Source: Primula veris (taxonomy: Eukaryota; Streptophyta; Magnoliopsida; Ericales; Primulaceae). From it: a DNA stretch of 64,000 nt. The stretch covers positions 17,667,342 through 17,731,341 of the forward strand of contig OY821745.1 of the NCBI GenBank assembly GCA_963682055.1, read 5' to 3'. A model generated the notes under the pieces. That model was not told the origin of the DNA. It worked only from the letters and a program-made list of their open reading frames with translations, and ran no database searches. A program made the position numbers and the translations under genes. Positions 13,098 to 24,500 of this stretch are shown piece after piece; position 1 is the stretch's first letter, and every line of letters begins with the position of its first letter.

Positions 13098-14007
13098 GTA
13101 ATGTTCTTGTATATGTAGATAATAGTTCTCATTTTTTTTTCTTAAATTTATGGCCTATTTTACACGGTTTTTACCGACTTTTTTGTTATTCGACATTTTA
13201 TTTATATTTGTAAGTTTTAAGGTTTAGTGTTTAGGTTTTAGGGTTTAGGGTTTCAGGTATAGGGTTTAGGTAATGTTCTTGCATATGTAGAGAATATTCC
13301 TCATTTTTTTTCTTGGAATTATGGCCTATAGTACACAGATTTAACGGACTTTTTTGTTTTTCGACATTTTATTTATATTTGTATGGTTTAGGGTTTACGG
13401 TTTAGGTTTTAGGGTTTAGGGTTTAGGTAATGTTCTTGCATAACTAGGGAATATTCCTCATTTTTTTTCTTGGATTTATGCCTATAGTACAGGGTTTTTA
13501 CAGACTTTTTTGTTTTTCGACATTTTATTTATTTTGTATGGTTTAGGGTTTACGATTTAGGTTTTAGGGTTTAGGGTTTCAGGTTTAGGGTTAAGGTAAT
13601 GTTTTTGCATATGTAGGGAATATTCCTCATTTTTTTTCTTGGATTTATGGCCTTATAGTATACGGTTTTACCGACTTTTTTGTTTTTTAACATTTTATTT
13701 ATATTTGTATTGTTTAGGGTTTAAGGTTTAGGGTTTAGGGTTTAGGTTTTAGGATTTAGATTTTAAAGTTTAGGGTTAAGGTAATGTTCTTGCATATGTA
13801 GAGAATATTCCTCATTTTTTTTCTTGGATTTATGGCCTATAGTACACAGATTTAACCGACTTTTTTGTTTTTCGACATTTTATTTATATTTGTATGGTTT
13901 AGGGTTTAGGGTTTAGGGTTTAGGGTTTAGGGTTTAGGGTTTAGGGTTTAGGGTTTAGGGTTTAGGTTTTAGGTTTTAGGGTTTAGGGTTTCAGGTTTAG
14001 GGTTTAG
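13098..14007 (+). repeat. Transition block between alpha and beta
   Basis: The monomers here have private variants: ttgttattcgac, ggaattatggcc (13,315), atttaacggac, tagtacaggg, a ggttaaggtaatg boundary and a gagaatattcc start near 13,795. The same set in the same order occurs at about 19,738-20,644, with ggaattatgg at 20,145 (offset 6,830). The last part, with the 'acagatttaacc' monomer, also resembles the first 148 bases of the window and monomer e of gamma units 17 and 18. A tract of 9 perfect TTTAGGG units lies at 13,898-13,960. Confidence 0.7.
13898..13960 (+). repeat. Perfect telomere tract, 9 x TTTAGGG
   Basis: Nine uninterrupted TTTAGGG units follow a core ending in tatttgtatgg and are followed by TTTAGGT variants. 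Confidence 0.93.
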
Positions 14008-15830
14008 GTAATGGTCTTGCATATGTAGGGGATATTCCTCATTTTTTTCTTAGATTTATGGCCTATAGTACACAGATTTTACCGACTTTTTTGTTTTTCA
14101 ACATTTTATTTATATTTGTATGGTTTAGGGTTTAGAGTTTAAGGTTTAGGGTTTAGGTTTTAGGGTTTAGGGTTTATGTTTAGGGTTTAGGTAATGTTCT
14201 TGCATAACTAGGGAATATTCCTCATTTTTTTTCTTGGATTTATGCCTATAGTACATGGTTTTTATAGACTTTTTTGTTTTTCGACATTTTATTTATTTTG
14301 TATGGTTTAGGATTTACGGTTTAGGTTTTACGGTTTAGTGTTTCAGGTTTAGGGTTTAGGTAATGTTTTTGCATATGTAGGAAATATTCCTCATTTTTTT
14401 TCTTGGATTTATGGCCTATAGTATACGGTTTTACCGAATTTTTTGTTTTTTGACATTTTATTTATATTTGTATTGTTTAGGGTTTAGGGTTTAGGGTTTA
14501 GGGTTTAGGTTTTAGGGTTTAGGGTTTCAGGTTTAGGGTTTATGTAATGTTCTTGCATATGTAGGGATTATTCCTCTTTTTTTTTCTTAGATTTATGGCC
14601 TATAGTACACGGTTCTTACTGACTTTTTTGTTTTTCGACATTTTACTTATATTTGTATGGTTTAGGGTTTAGAGTTTAGGGTTTACGTTTTAGGTTTTAC
14701 GGTTTAGGGTTTAGGTAATGTTCTTGTATATGTAGAGAATAGTCCTCATTTTTTTTCTTGGATTTATGGCCTATATTACACGGTTTTTACCGACTTTTTT
14801 TGTTGTTCGACATTTTATTTATATTTGTAAGTTTTAAGGTTTAGGGTTTAGGTTTTAGGGTTTAGGGTTTCAGGTTTAGGGTTTAGGTAATGTTCTTGCA
14901 TATGTAGGGAATATTCATCATTTTTTTTCTTGGATTTATGGCCTATAGTACACGGTTTTTACCGAGTTTTTTGTTTTTCGACATTTTATTTATATTTGTA
15001 TGGTTTAGGGTTTACGGTTTTGGTTTTCGGGTTTAGGGTTTCAGGTTTAGGGTTTAGGTAATATTCTTGCATATGTAGGGAATATTCCTCATTTTTTTTC
15101 TTGGATATATGGCCTATAGTATACGGTTTTTACCAACTTTTTTGTTTTTTGACATTTTATTTTTATTTGTATGGTTTAGGGTTTAGGGTTTAGGGTTTAG
15201 GTTTTAGGTTTTAGGGTTTAGGGTTTAGGGTTTAGATAATGTTCTTGTATATGTAGAGTATAGTCCTAATTTTTTTTCTTGGATTTATGGCCTATATTAC
15301 ACGGTTTTTACCGACTTTTTTGTTTTTCGACATTTTATTTATTTTGTATGGTTTAGTGTTTACGGTTTAGGTTTTAGGGTTTAGGGTTTAGGGTTTCAGG
15401 TTTAGGGTTAAGGTAATGTTTTTGCATATGTAGGGAATATTCCTCATTTTTTTTCTTGGATTTATGGCCTATAATATACGGTTTTACCGACTTTTTTGTT
15501 TTTTAACATTTTATTTATATTTGTATTGTTTAGGGTTTAGGGTTTAGGGTTTAGGGTTTAGGGTTTAGGGTTTAGGGTTTAGGGTTTAGGGTTTAGGGTT
15601 TAGGGTTTAGGGTTTAGGTTTTAGGATTTAAGGTTTAGGGTTAAGGTAATGTTCTTGCATATGTTGAGAATATTCCTCATTTTTTTTCTTGGATTTATGG
15701 CCTATAGTACACAGATTTAACCGACTTTTTTGTTTTTCGACATTTTATTTATATTTGTATGGTTTAGGGTTTAGGGTTTAGGGTTTAGGGTTTAGGGTTT
15801 AGGTTTTAGGGTTTCAGGTTTAGGGTTTAG
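14008..15830 (+). repeat. Beta HOR copy 0, 1,823 bp
   Basis: The unit starts with a gtaatggtcttgc monomer carrying tttagagtttaagg heptads at 14,131. That marker returns at 15,956 and 17,711, setting the beta phase. Further shared markers are tagtacatgg, gtagggatta, and ggatatat with gtttttaccaac (here 15,103). This copy is the most diverged of the three: it reads ggatatatggcc where the next two read ggatatatcgcc. It holds the 12-unit perfect telomere tract at 15,529-15,612. Confidence 0.75.
15529..15612 (+). repeat. Perfect telomere tract, 12 x TTTAGGG
   Basis: Twelve uninterrupted units, in a monomer whose counterparts in the later beta copies (about 17,510 and 19,280) have far shorter perfect runs, so the tract has expanded or been cleaned in this copy only. 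Confidence 0.93.
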
Positions 15831-17586
15831 GTAATGTTCTTGCATATGTAGGGGATATTCCTCATTTTTTTTTCTTAGATTTATGGCCTATAGTACACAG
15901 ATTTTACCGACTTTTTTGTTTTTCGACATTTTATTTATATTTGTATGGTTTAGGGTTTAGAGTTTAAGGTTTAGGGTTTAGGTTTTAGGGTTTAGGGTTT
16001 ACGTTTAGGGTTTAGGTAATGTTCTTGCATAACTAGGGAATATTCCTCATTTTTTTTCTTGGATTTATGCCTATAGTACATGGTTTTTATAGACTTTTTT
16101 GTTTTTCAACATTTTATTTATTTTGTTTGGTTTAGGGTTTACGGTTTAGGGTTTACAGTTTAGTGTTTCAGATTTAGGGTTTAGGTAAATTCTTTTGCAT
16201 ATGTAGGAAATATTCCTCATTTTTTTTCTTGGATTTATGGCCTATAGTATACGGTTTTACCGACTTTTTTGTTTTTTGACATTTTATTTATATTTGTATT
16301 GTTTAGGGTTTAGGGTTTAGGGTTTAGGTTTTAGGATTTAGGATTCAGGGTTTCAGGTTTAGGGTTTAGGTAATGTTCTTGCATATGTAGGGAATATTCC
16401 TCATTTTTTTTTCTTGGATTTATGGCCTATAGTACACGGTTTTTACCGACTTTTTGTTGTTCGACATTTTATTTATATTTGTATGTTTTAAGGTTTAGGG
16501 TTTAGGTTTTAGGGTTTATGTTTTACGGTTAGGCTTTCAGGTTTAGGGTTTACGTAATGTTCTTGCATATGTAGGGATTATTTCTCATTTTTTTTCTTAG
16601 ATTTATGGCCTATATAGTACACGGTTCCTACTGACTTTTTTGTTGTTCGACATTTTATTTATATTTGTATGGTTTAGGGTTTAGAGTTTAGGTTTTACGG
16701 TTTAGGGTTTAGGTAATGTTCTTGTATATGTAGAGAATAGTCCTCATTTTTTTTCTTGGATTTATGGCCTATATTACACGGTTTTTACCGACTTTTTTGT
16801 TGTTCGACATTTTATTTATATTTGTAAGTTTTAATGTTTAGGGTTTACGTTTTAGGGTTTAGAGTTTCAGGTTTAGGGTTTAGGTAATGTTCTTGCATAT
16901 GTAGGGAATATTCCTCATTTTTTTTCTTGGATTTATGGCCTATAGTACACGGTTTTTACCGAGTTTTTTGTTTTTCGACATTTTATTTATATTTGTATGG
17001 TTTAGGGTTTACGGTTTAGGTTTTCGGGTTTAGGGTTTCAGGTTTAGGTAATGTTCTTGCATATGTAGGGAATATTCCTCATTTTTTTTCTTGGATATAT
17101 CGCCTATAGTATACGGTTTTTACCAACTTTTTTGTTTTTTGACATTTTATTTTTATTTGTATGGTTTAGGGTTTAGGGTTTAGGGTTTAGGTTTTAGGTT
17201 TTAGGGTTTAGGGTTTAGAATATGTTCTTGTATATGTAGAGTATAGTCCTAATTTTTTTTCTTGGATTTATGGCCTATATTACACGGTTTTTACCGACTT
17301 TTTTGTTTTTCGACATTTTATTTATTTTGTATGGTTTAGGGTTTACGGTTTAGGTTTTAGGGTTTAGGGTTTAGGGTTTCAGGTTTAGGGTTAAGGTAAT
17401 GTTTTTGCATATGTAGGGAATATTCCTCATTTTTTTTCTTGGATTTATGGCCTATAGTATACGGTTTTACCGACTTTTTTGTTTTTTAACATTATATTTA
17501 TATTTGTATTGTTTAGGGTTTAGGGTTTATAGTTTAGGGTTTAGGGTTTAGGGTTTAGGGTTTAGGGTTTCAGGTTTAGGGTTTAG
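15831..17586 (+). repeat. Beta HOR copy 1, 1,756 bp
   Basis: The copy starts with a monomer carrying the tttagagtttaagg marker (15,956). It shares with the next copy several variants absent from copy 0: ggatatatcgcc (17,093), cctatatagtacac (about 16,611), tacggttaggct (one base lost from the heptad) and gggtttagaatatg. A private change is the boundary gtaaattcttttgc near 16,186, where the next copy has gtaatgtttttgc. These shared errors show that copies 1 and 2 descend from one recent duplication. Confidence 0.8.
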
Positions 17587-19375
17587 GTAATGTTCTTGCA
17601 TATGTAGGGAATATTCCACATTTTTTTTGTTGGATTTATGGCCTATAGTACACAGATTTTACCGACTTTTTTGTTTTTCGATATTTTATTTATATTTGTA
17701 TGGTTTAGGGTTTAGAGTTTAAGGTTTAGGGTTTAGGTTTTAGGGTTTAGGGTTTACGTTTAGGGTTTAGGTAATGTTCTTGCATAACTAGGGAATATTC
17801 CTCATTTTTTTTCTTGGATTTATGCCTATAGTACATGGTTTTTATAGACTTTTTTGTTTTTCAACATTTTATTTATTTTGTTTCGTTTAGGGTTTACGGT
17901 TTAGGGTTTACAGTTTAGTGTTTCAGATTTAGGGTTTAGGTAATGTTTTTGCATATGTAGGAAATATTCCTCATTTTTTTTCTTGGATTTATGGCCAATA
18001 GTATACGGTTTTACCGACTTTTTTGTTTTTTGACATTTTATTTATATTTGTATTGTTTAGGGTTTAGGGTTTAGGGTTTAGGTTTTAGGATTTAGGATTC
18101 AGGGTTTCAGGTTTAGGGTTTAGGTAATGTTCTTGCATATGTAGGGAATATTCCTCATTTTTTTTTCTTGGATTTATGGCCTATAGTACACGGTTTTTAC
18201 CGACTTTTTGTTGTTCGACATTTTATTTATATTTGTATGTTTTAAGGTTTAGGGTTTAGGTTTTAGGGTTTATGTTTTACGGTTAGGCTTTCAGGTTTAG
18301 GGTTTACGTAATGTTCTTGCATATGTAGGGATTATTTCTCATTTTTTTTCTTAGATTTATGGCCTATATAGTACACGGTTCCTACTGACTTTTTTGTTGT
18401 TCGACATTTTATTTATATTTGTATGGTTTAGGGTTTAGAGTTTAGGGTTTACGTTTTAGGTTTTACGGTTTAGGGTTTAGGTAATGTTCTTGTATATGTA
18501 GAGAATAGTCCTCATTTTTTTTCTTGGATTTATGGCCTATATTACACGGTTTTTACCGACTTTTTTGTTGTTCGACATTTTATTTATATTTGTAAGTTTT
18601 AATGTTTAGGGTTTACGTTTTAGGGTTTAGAGTTTCAGGTTTAGGGTTTAGGTAATGTTCTTGCATATGTAGGGAATATTCCTCATTTTTTTTCTTGGAT
18701 TTATGGCCTATAGTACACGGTTTTTACCGACTTTTTTGTTTTTCGACATTTTATTTATATTTGTATGGTTTAGGGTTTACGGTTTAGGTTTTCGGGTTTA
18801 GGGTTTCAGGTTTAGGTAATGTTCTTGCATATGTAGGGAATATTCCTCATTTTTTTTCTTGGATATATCGCCTATAGTATACGGTTTTTACCAACTTTTT
18901 TGTTTTTTGACATTTTATTTTTATTTGTATGGTTTAGGGTTTAGGGTTTAGGGTTTAGGTTTTAGGTTTTAGGGTTTAGGGTTTAGAATATGTTCTTGTA
19001 TATGTAGAGTATAGTCCTAATTTTTTTTCTTGGATTTATGGCCTATATTACACGGTTTTTACCGACTTTTTTGTTTTTCGACATTTTATTTATTTTGTAT
19101 GGTTTAGGGTTTACGGTTTAGGTTTTAGGGTTTAGGGTTTAGGGTTTCAGGTTTAGGGTTAAGGTAATGTTTTTGCATATGTAGGGAATATTCCTCATTT
19201 TTTTTCTTGGATTTATGGCCTATAGTATACGGTTTTACCGACTTTTTTGTTTTTTAACATTATATTTATATTTGTATTGTTTAGGGTTTATAGTTTAGGA
19301 TTTAGGGTTTAGGGTTTAGGGTTTAGGGTTTAGGGTTTAGGTTTTAGGGTTTAGGGTTTCAGGTTTAGGGTTTAG
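17587..19375 (+). repeat. Beta HOR copy 2, 1,789 bp
   Basis: The copy matches copy 1 nearly base for base from its second monomer on (tagtacatgg 1,755 bp and ggatatatcg 1,768 bp after their partners). Its first monomer differs: it reads attccacatttt and tttgttgg, the Q-type core, where copy 1 has cctcattttt and tcttag. That Q core also opens the next block at 19,376 and is the hallmark of monomer Q throughout the gamma domain, so an exchange has replaced the start of this copy. Confidence 0.78.
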
Positions 19376-22300
19376 GTAATGTTCTTGCATATGTAGGGAA
19401 TATTCCACATTTTTTTTGTTGGATTTATGGCCTATAGTACACAGATTTTACCGACTTTTTTGTTTTTCGATATTTTATTTATATTTGTATGGTTTAGGGT
19501 TTAGGGTTTAGGGTTTAGGTTTTAGGGTTAGGGTTTCATGTTTAGGGTTTAGGAAATTTTCCTGCATATGTAGGGAATATTACTCATTTTTTTTCTTGGA
19601 TTTATGGCCTATAGTACACGGTTTTTACCGACTTTTTTGTTGTTCGACATTTTATTTATATTTCTATGTTTTAAGGTTTAGGGTTTAGGTTTTAGGGTTT
19701 ATGTTTTACGGTTTAGGCTTTCAGGTTTAAGGTTTACGTAATGTTCTTGCATATGTATGGATTATTCCTCATTTTTTTTCTTAGATTTATGGCCTATAGT
19801 TCACGGTTCTTACCGACTTTTTTGTTTTTCGACATTTTACTTATATTTGTATGGTTTAGGGTTTAGGGTTTAGGGTTTAGGGTTTAGGGTTTAGGGTTTA
19901 GGTTTTATGTTTCACGGTTTAGGGTTTAGGTAATGTTCTTGTATATGTAGAGAATAGTCCTCATTTTTTTTTCTTAAATTTATGGCCTATTTTACACGGT
20001 TTTTACCGACTTTTTTGTTATTCGACATTTTATTTATATTTGTAAGTTTTAAGTTTAGTGTTTAGGTTTTAGGGTTTAGGGTTTCAGGTATAGGGTTTAG
20101 CTAATGTTCTTGCATATCTAGGGAATATTCCTCATTTTTTTCTTGGAATTATGGCCTATAGTACACAGATTTAACGGACTTTTTTGTTTTTCGACATTTT
20201 ATTTATATTTGTATGGTTTAGGGTTTACGGTTTAGGTTTTAGGGTTTAGGGTTTTGGTAATGTTCTTGCATAACTAGGGAATATTCCTCATTTTTTTTCT
20301 TGGATTTATGCCTATAGTACAGGGTTTTTACAGACTTTTTTGTTTTTCGATATTTTATTTATTTTGTATGGTTTAGGGTTTACGGTTTAGGTTTTAGGGT
20401 TTAGGGTTTCAGGTTTAGGGTTAAGGTAATGTTTTTGCATATGTAGGGAATATTCCTCATTTTTTTTCTTGGATTTATGGCCTATAGTATACGGTTTTAC
20501 CGACTTTTTTGTTTTTTGACATTTTATTTATATTTGTATTGTTTAGGGTTTAGGGTTTAGGGTTTAGGGTTTAGGGTTTAGGTTTTAGGTTTTAGGATTT
20601 AGGTTTTAGGTTTTAGGATTTAGGGTTTCATTTTTAGGGTTTAGGTAATGTTCTTGCATATGTAGGGAATATTCCTCATTTTTTTTCTTGGATTTATGTC
20701 TATAGTACACAGATTTAACCGACTTTTTTGTTTTTCGACATTTTATTTATATTTGTATGGTTTAGGGTTTATGGTTTAGGTTTTAGGGTTTAGGGTTTCA
20801 GGTTTAGGGTTTAGGTAATGTTCTTGTATATGTAGGGAATATTCCACATTTTTTGGTTGGATTTATGGCCTATAGTACATAGATTTTACAGACTTTTTTG
20901 TTTTTCGATATTTTATTTATAGGGTTTAGGGTTTAGGGTTTAGGTTTTAGGGTTTAGGGTTTCAGGTTTAGGGTTTAGGAAATGTTCCTACATATGTAGG
21001 GAATATTCCTCATTTTTTTTCTTGGATTTATGGCCTATAGTACACGGTTTTTACCGACTTTTTGTTGTTCGACATTTTATTTATATTTGTATGTTTTAAG
21101 GTTTAGGGTTTAGGTTTTAGGGTTTAGGCTTTCAGGTTTAGGGTTTACGTAATGTTCTTGCATATGTAGGGATTATTTCTCATTTTTTTTCTTAGATTTA
21201 TGGCCTATAGTACACGGTTCTTACTGACTTTTTTGTTGTTCGACATTTTATTTATATTAGTATGGTTTAGGGTTTAGAGTTTAGGGTTTAAGTTTTAGGT
21301 TTTACGGTTTAGGGTTTAGGTAATGTTCTTGTATATCTAGAGAATAGTCCTCATTTTTTTTCTTGGATTTATGGCCTATATTACACGGTTTTTACCGACT
21401 TTTTTGTTGTTCGACATTTTATTTATATTTGTAAGTTTTAAGGTTTAGGGTTTAGGTTTTAGGGTTTAGAGTTTCAGGTTTAGGGTTTAGGTAATGTTCT
21501 TGTATATGTAGGGAATATTCCTCATTTTTTTTCTTAGATTTATGGCCTATATTACACGGTTTTTACCGACTCTTTTGTTGTTCGACATTTTATTTATATT
21601 TGTAAGTTTTAAGGTTTAGAGTTTAGGTTTTAGGGTTTAGGGTTTAGGGTTTCAGGTTTAGGGTTTCAGGTTTAGGGTTTAGGTAATGTTCTTGCATATG
21701 TAGGGAATATTCCTTATTTTTTTTTCTTGGATTGATGGACTATAGTACACGGTTTTTACCGACTTTTTGTTGTTCGACATTTTATTTATATTTGTATGTT
21801 TTAAGGTTTAGGGTTTAGGTTTTAGGGTTTATGTTTTACGGTTTAGGCTTTCAGGTTTAGGGTTTACGTAATGTTCTTGCATATGTAGAGATTATTCCTC
21901 ATTTTTTTTCTTAGATTTATGGCCTATATAGTACACGGTTTTTACCGACTTTTTTGTTTTTCGACATTTTACTTATATTTGTATGGTTTAGGGTTTAGAG
22001 TTTAGGGTTTACGTTTTAGGTTTTACGGTTTAGGGTTTAGGTAATGTTCTTGTATATGTAGAGAATAGTCCTCATTTTTTTTCTTGGATTTATGGCTTAT
22101 ATTACACGGTTTTTAACGACTTTTTTGTTATTCGACATTTTATTTATATTTGTAAGTTTTAAGGTTTAGGGTTTAGGTTTTAGGGTTTAGGGTTTGATGT
22201 ATAGGGTTTAGGTAATGTTCTTGCATATGTAGGGAATATTCCTCATTTTTTTTCTTGGATTTACGGCCAATAGTACACGGTTTTTACCGACTTTTTTGTT

Positions 22301-22707
22301 TTTCGACATTTTATTTATATTTGTATTGTTCAGGGTTTACGGTTTAGGTTTTAGGTTTTAGGTTTAGGGTTTCAGGTTTAGGGTTTAGGTAATGTTCTTG
22401 TATATGTTGGGAATAGTCCTCATTTTTTTTCTTGGATTTATGGCCTATAGTACACGGTTTTTACTGACATTTTTGTTTTTCGACATTTTATTTATATTTG
22501 TATGGTTTAGGGTTTACGGTTTAGGTTTTATGGTCTAGGGTTTCAGGTTTAGGGTTTAGGTAATTTTCTTGCATAACTAGGGAATATTCCTCATTTTTTT
22601 TCTTAGATTTATGCCTATAGTACACGGTTTTTACAGACTTTTTTGTTTTTCGACATTTTATTTATTTTGTATGGTTTAGGGTTCACGGTTTAGGTTTTAG
22701 GGTTTAG
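19376..22707 (+). repeat. Mosaic of beta, transition and alpha monomers
   Basis: No single period governs this stretch. It opens with a Q-type monomer, runs into 19,738-20,644 that copies 12,929 to about 13,790, then holds beta-like monomers (cctatatagtacac near 21,926) and finally alpha-like monomers from about 22,211: ggatttacggcc, gtatatgttggg (about 22,388), gtaattttcttgc (22,560). Near 20,930 one monomer has lost about 13 bp between tttatttat and agggtttaggg, removing the atttgtatggttt link between core and telomere block. The gctaatg start at about 20,101 and the gttttggtaatg start at about 20,257 are further private changes. Confidence 0.65.
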
Positions 22708-23568
22708 GTAATGTTCTTGCATAACTAGGGAATATTCCTCATTTTTTTTCTTGGATTTATGGCCTATATTTTACGGTTTTAACCGACTTTTTTGTTTTTC
22801 GACATTTTATTTATATTTGGATGGTTTAGGGTTTAGGGTTTAGGTTTTTGGGTTTATGGTTTCAGGTTTAGGGTTTAGGTAATGTTCTTGCATATGTAGG
22901 GAATATTCCTCATTTTTTTTCTTGGATTTATGGCCTATAGTACAAAGTTCTTACCGACTTTTTTGTTTTTCGACATTTTACTTATATTTGTATGGTTTAG
23001 GGTTTACGGTTTAGGGTTTAGGGTTTAGGTTTTAGGTTTTACGGTTTAGGGTTTAGGTAATGTTCTTGTATATGTAGAGAATAGTCCTCATTTTTTTTTT
23101 CTTAGATTTATGGCCTATATTACACGGTTTTTACCGACTTTTTTGTTGTTCGACATTTTATTTATATTTGTAAGTTTTAAGGTTTAGTGTTTAGGTTTTA
23201 TGGTTTAGGGTTTCAGGTATAGGGTTTAGGTAATGTTCTTGCATATGTTGGGAATATTCCTCATTTTTTTTCTTGGATTTATGGCCTATAGTACACGGTT
23301 TTTACCGACTTTTTTGTTTTTCGACATTTTACTTATATTTATATGGTTTAGGGTTTACGGTTTAGGTTTTAGGGTTTAGGGTTTCAGGTTTAGGGTTTAG
23401 GTAATGTTCTTGCATAACTAGGGAATATTCCTCATTTTTTTTCTTGGATTTATGCCTATAGTACACGGTTTTTACAGACTTTTTTGTTTTTGGACATTTT
23501 ATTTATTTTGTATGGTTTAGGGTTTACAGTTTAGGTTTAGGATTTAGGGTTTCAGGTTTAGGGTTTAG
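22708..23568 (+). repeat. Gamma unit 0, partial (V6 W X Y Z)
   Basis: Five monomers start near 22,708 (V6), 22,879 (W), 23,057 (X), 23,230 (Y) and 23,401 (Z) and lead into the first P monomer. V6 shows tatattttacgg in place of tatattatacgg. W reads tatttgtatggttt, whereas the full gamma units 1, 3, 5 and 11 read tattagtatagttt. The W half of the later V/W fusion monomers has the form found here, so this unit is closer to the source of those fusions. Confidence 0.8.
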
Positions 23569-24329
23569 GTAATATTTTTTCATATGTAGGGAATATTCCT
23601 CATTTTTGTTCTTGGATTTATGGCCTATAGTATACGGTTTTACCGACTTTTTTGTTTTTTGACATTTTATTTGTATTTGTATGGTTTAGGGTTTAGGGTT
23701 TAGGGTTTAGGGTTTAGGGTTTATGGTTTAGGGTTTAGGGTTTAGGCTTTAGGGTTTAGGGTTTATGGTTTAGGGTTTAGGGTTTAGGTTTTAGGGTTTA
23801 GGGTTTCACGTTTAGGGATTAGGTAATGTTCTTGCATATGTAGGGAATATTCCACATTTTTTTTGTTGGATTTATGGCCTATAGTACACAGATTTTGCCG
23901 ACTTTTTTTGTTTTTCAATTTTTTATTTATATTTGTATGTTTTAAGGTTTAGGGTTTAGGTTTTAGGGTTTATGTTTTACGTTTTAGGCTTTCAGGTTTA
24001 GGGTTTACGTAATGTTCTTGCATATGTAGGGATTATCCCTCATTTTTTTTCTTAGATTTATGGCCTATAGTACACGGTTCTTACCGACTTTTTTATTTTT
24101 CGACATTTTACTTATATTTGTATGGTTTAGGGTTTAGGGTTTAGGTTTTAGGGTTTAGGCAATGTTCTTGAATATGTAGAGAATAGTCCTCATTTTTTTT
24201 CTTAGATTTATGGCCTATATTACACGGTTTTTACCGACTTTTTTGTTGTTCGACATTTTATTTATATTTGAAAGTTTTAAGGTTTAGTGTTTAGGTTTTA
24301 TGGTTTAGGGTTTCAGGTATAGGGTTTAG

Positions 24330-24500
24330 GTAATGTTCTTGCATATGTAGGGAATATTCCTCATTTTTTTTCTTGGATTTATGGCCTATAGTACACGGTT
24401 TTTACCGACTTTAATGTTTTTCGACATTTTATTTATATTTGTATGGTTTATGGTTTACGATTTAGGTTTTATGGTTTAGGGTTTCAGGTTTAGGGTTTAG
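24330..24500 (+). repeat. Representative basic monomer (type U), 171 bp
   Basis: This monomer shows the ground plan. The core is 24,330-24,444 (115 bp): gtaatg start, CATATG, the palindrome GGAATATTCC, a T-tract of about 8, ggatttatggcctatagtacac, an inverted pair CGGT/ACCG, a T-tract, cgacatttta, then tatttgtat. The telomere part is 24,445-24,500, exactly 56 bp or 8 heptads in phase: GGTTTAT, GGTTTAC, GATTTAG, GTTTTAT, GGTTTAG, GGTTTCA, GGTTTAG, GGTTTAG. Other monomers of 171 bp have the same 115 + 56 plan; 178-bp monomers such as X or W carry 9 heptads. The variant heptads sit at fixed places in each monomer type, so they are inherited by copying and are not fresh telomerase product. Confidence 0.9.
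24342..24407. other. Conserved dyads within the monomer core
   Basis: Three symmetrical elements lie close together in the core: CATATG (24,342-24,347), the perfect 10-bp palindrome GGAATATTCC (24,351-24,360), and CGGT-TTTT-ACCG (24,396-24,407), a 4-bp inverted repeat with a 4-base loop. The same elements recur in most monomers, although some types break them: the T, X and V5 monomers read gagaatagtcc, S reads gggattatccc, and Z and V6 have cataactag in place of catatgtag. The pattern could reflect a bound dimeric protein or merely copying of one ancestor. No known binding motif is recognised. Confidence 0.6.

Noticed and set aside
24396..24407. Transcription terminator (inverted repeat followed by T-tract)
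   Set aside because: The arms are only 4 bp with a T loop, repeated in every monomer with no gene upstream.
24441..24444. TATA boxes from the tatttatatttgtat core end
   Set aside because: AT-rich repeats give such matches in every monomer; no transcript start or downstream gene supports a promoter.
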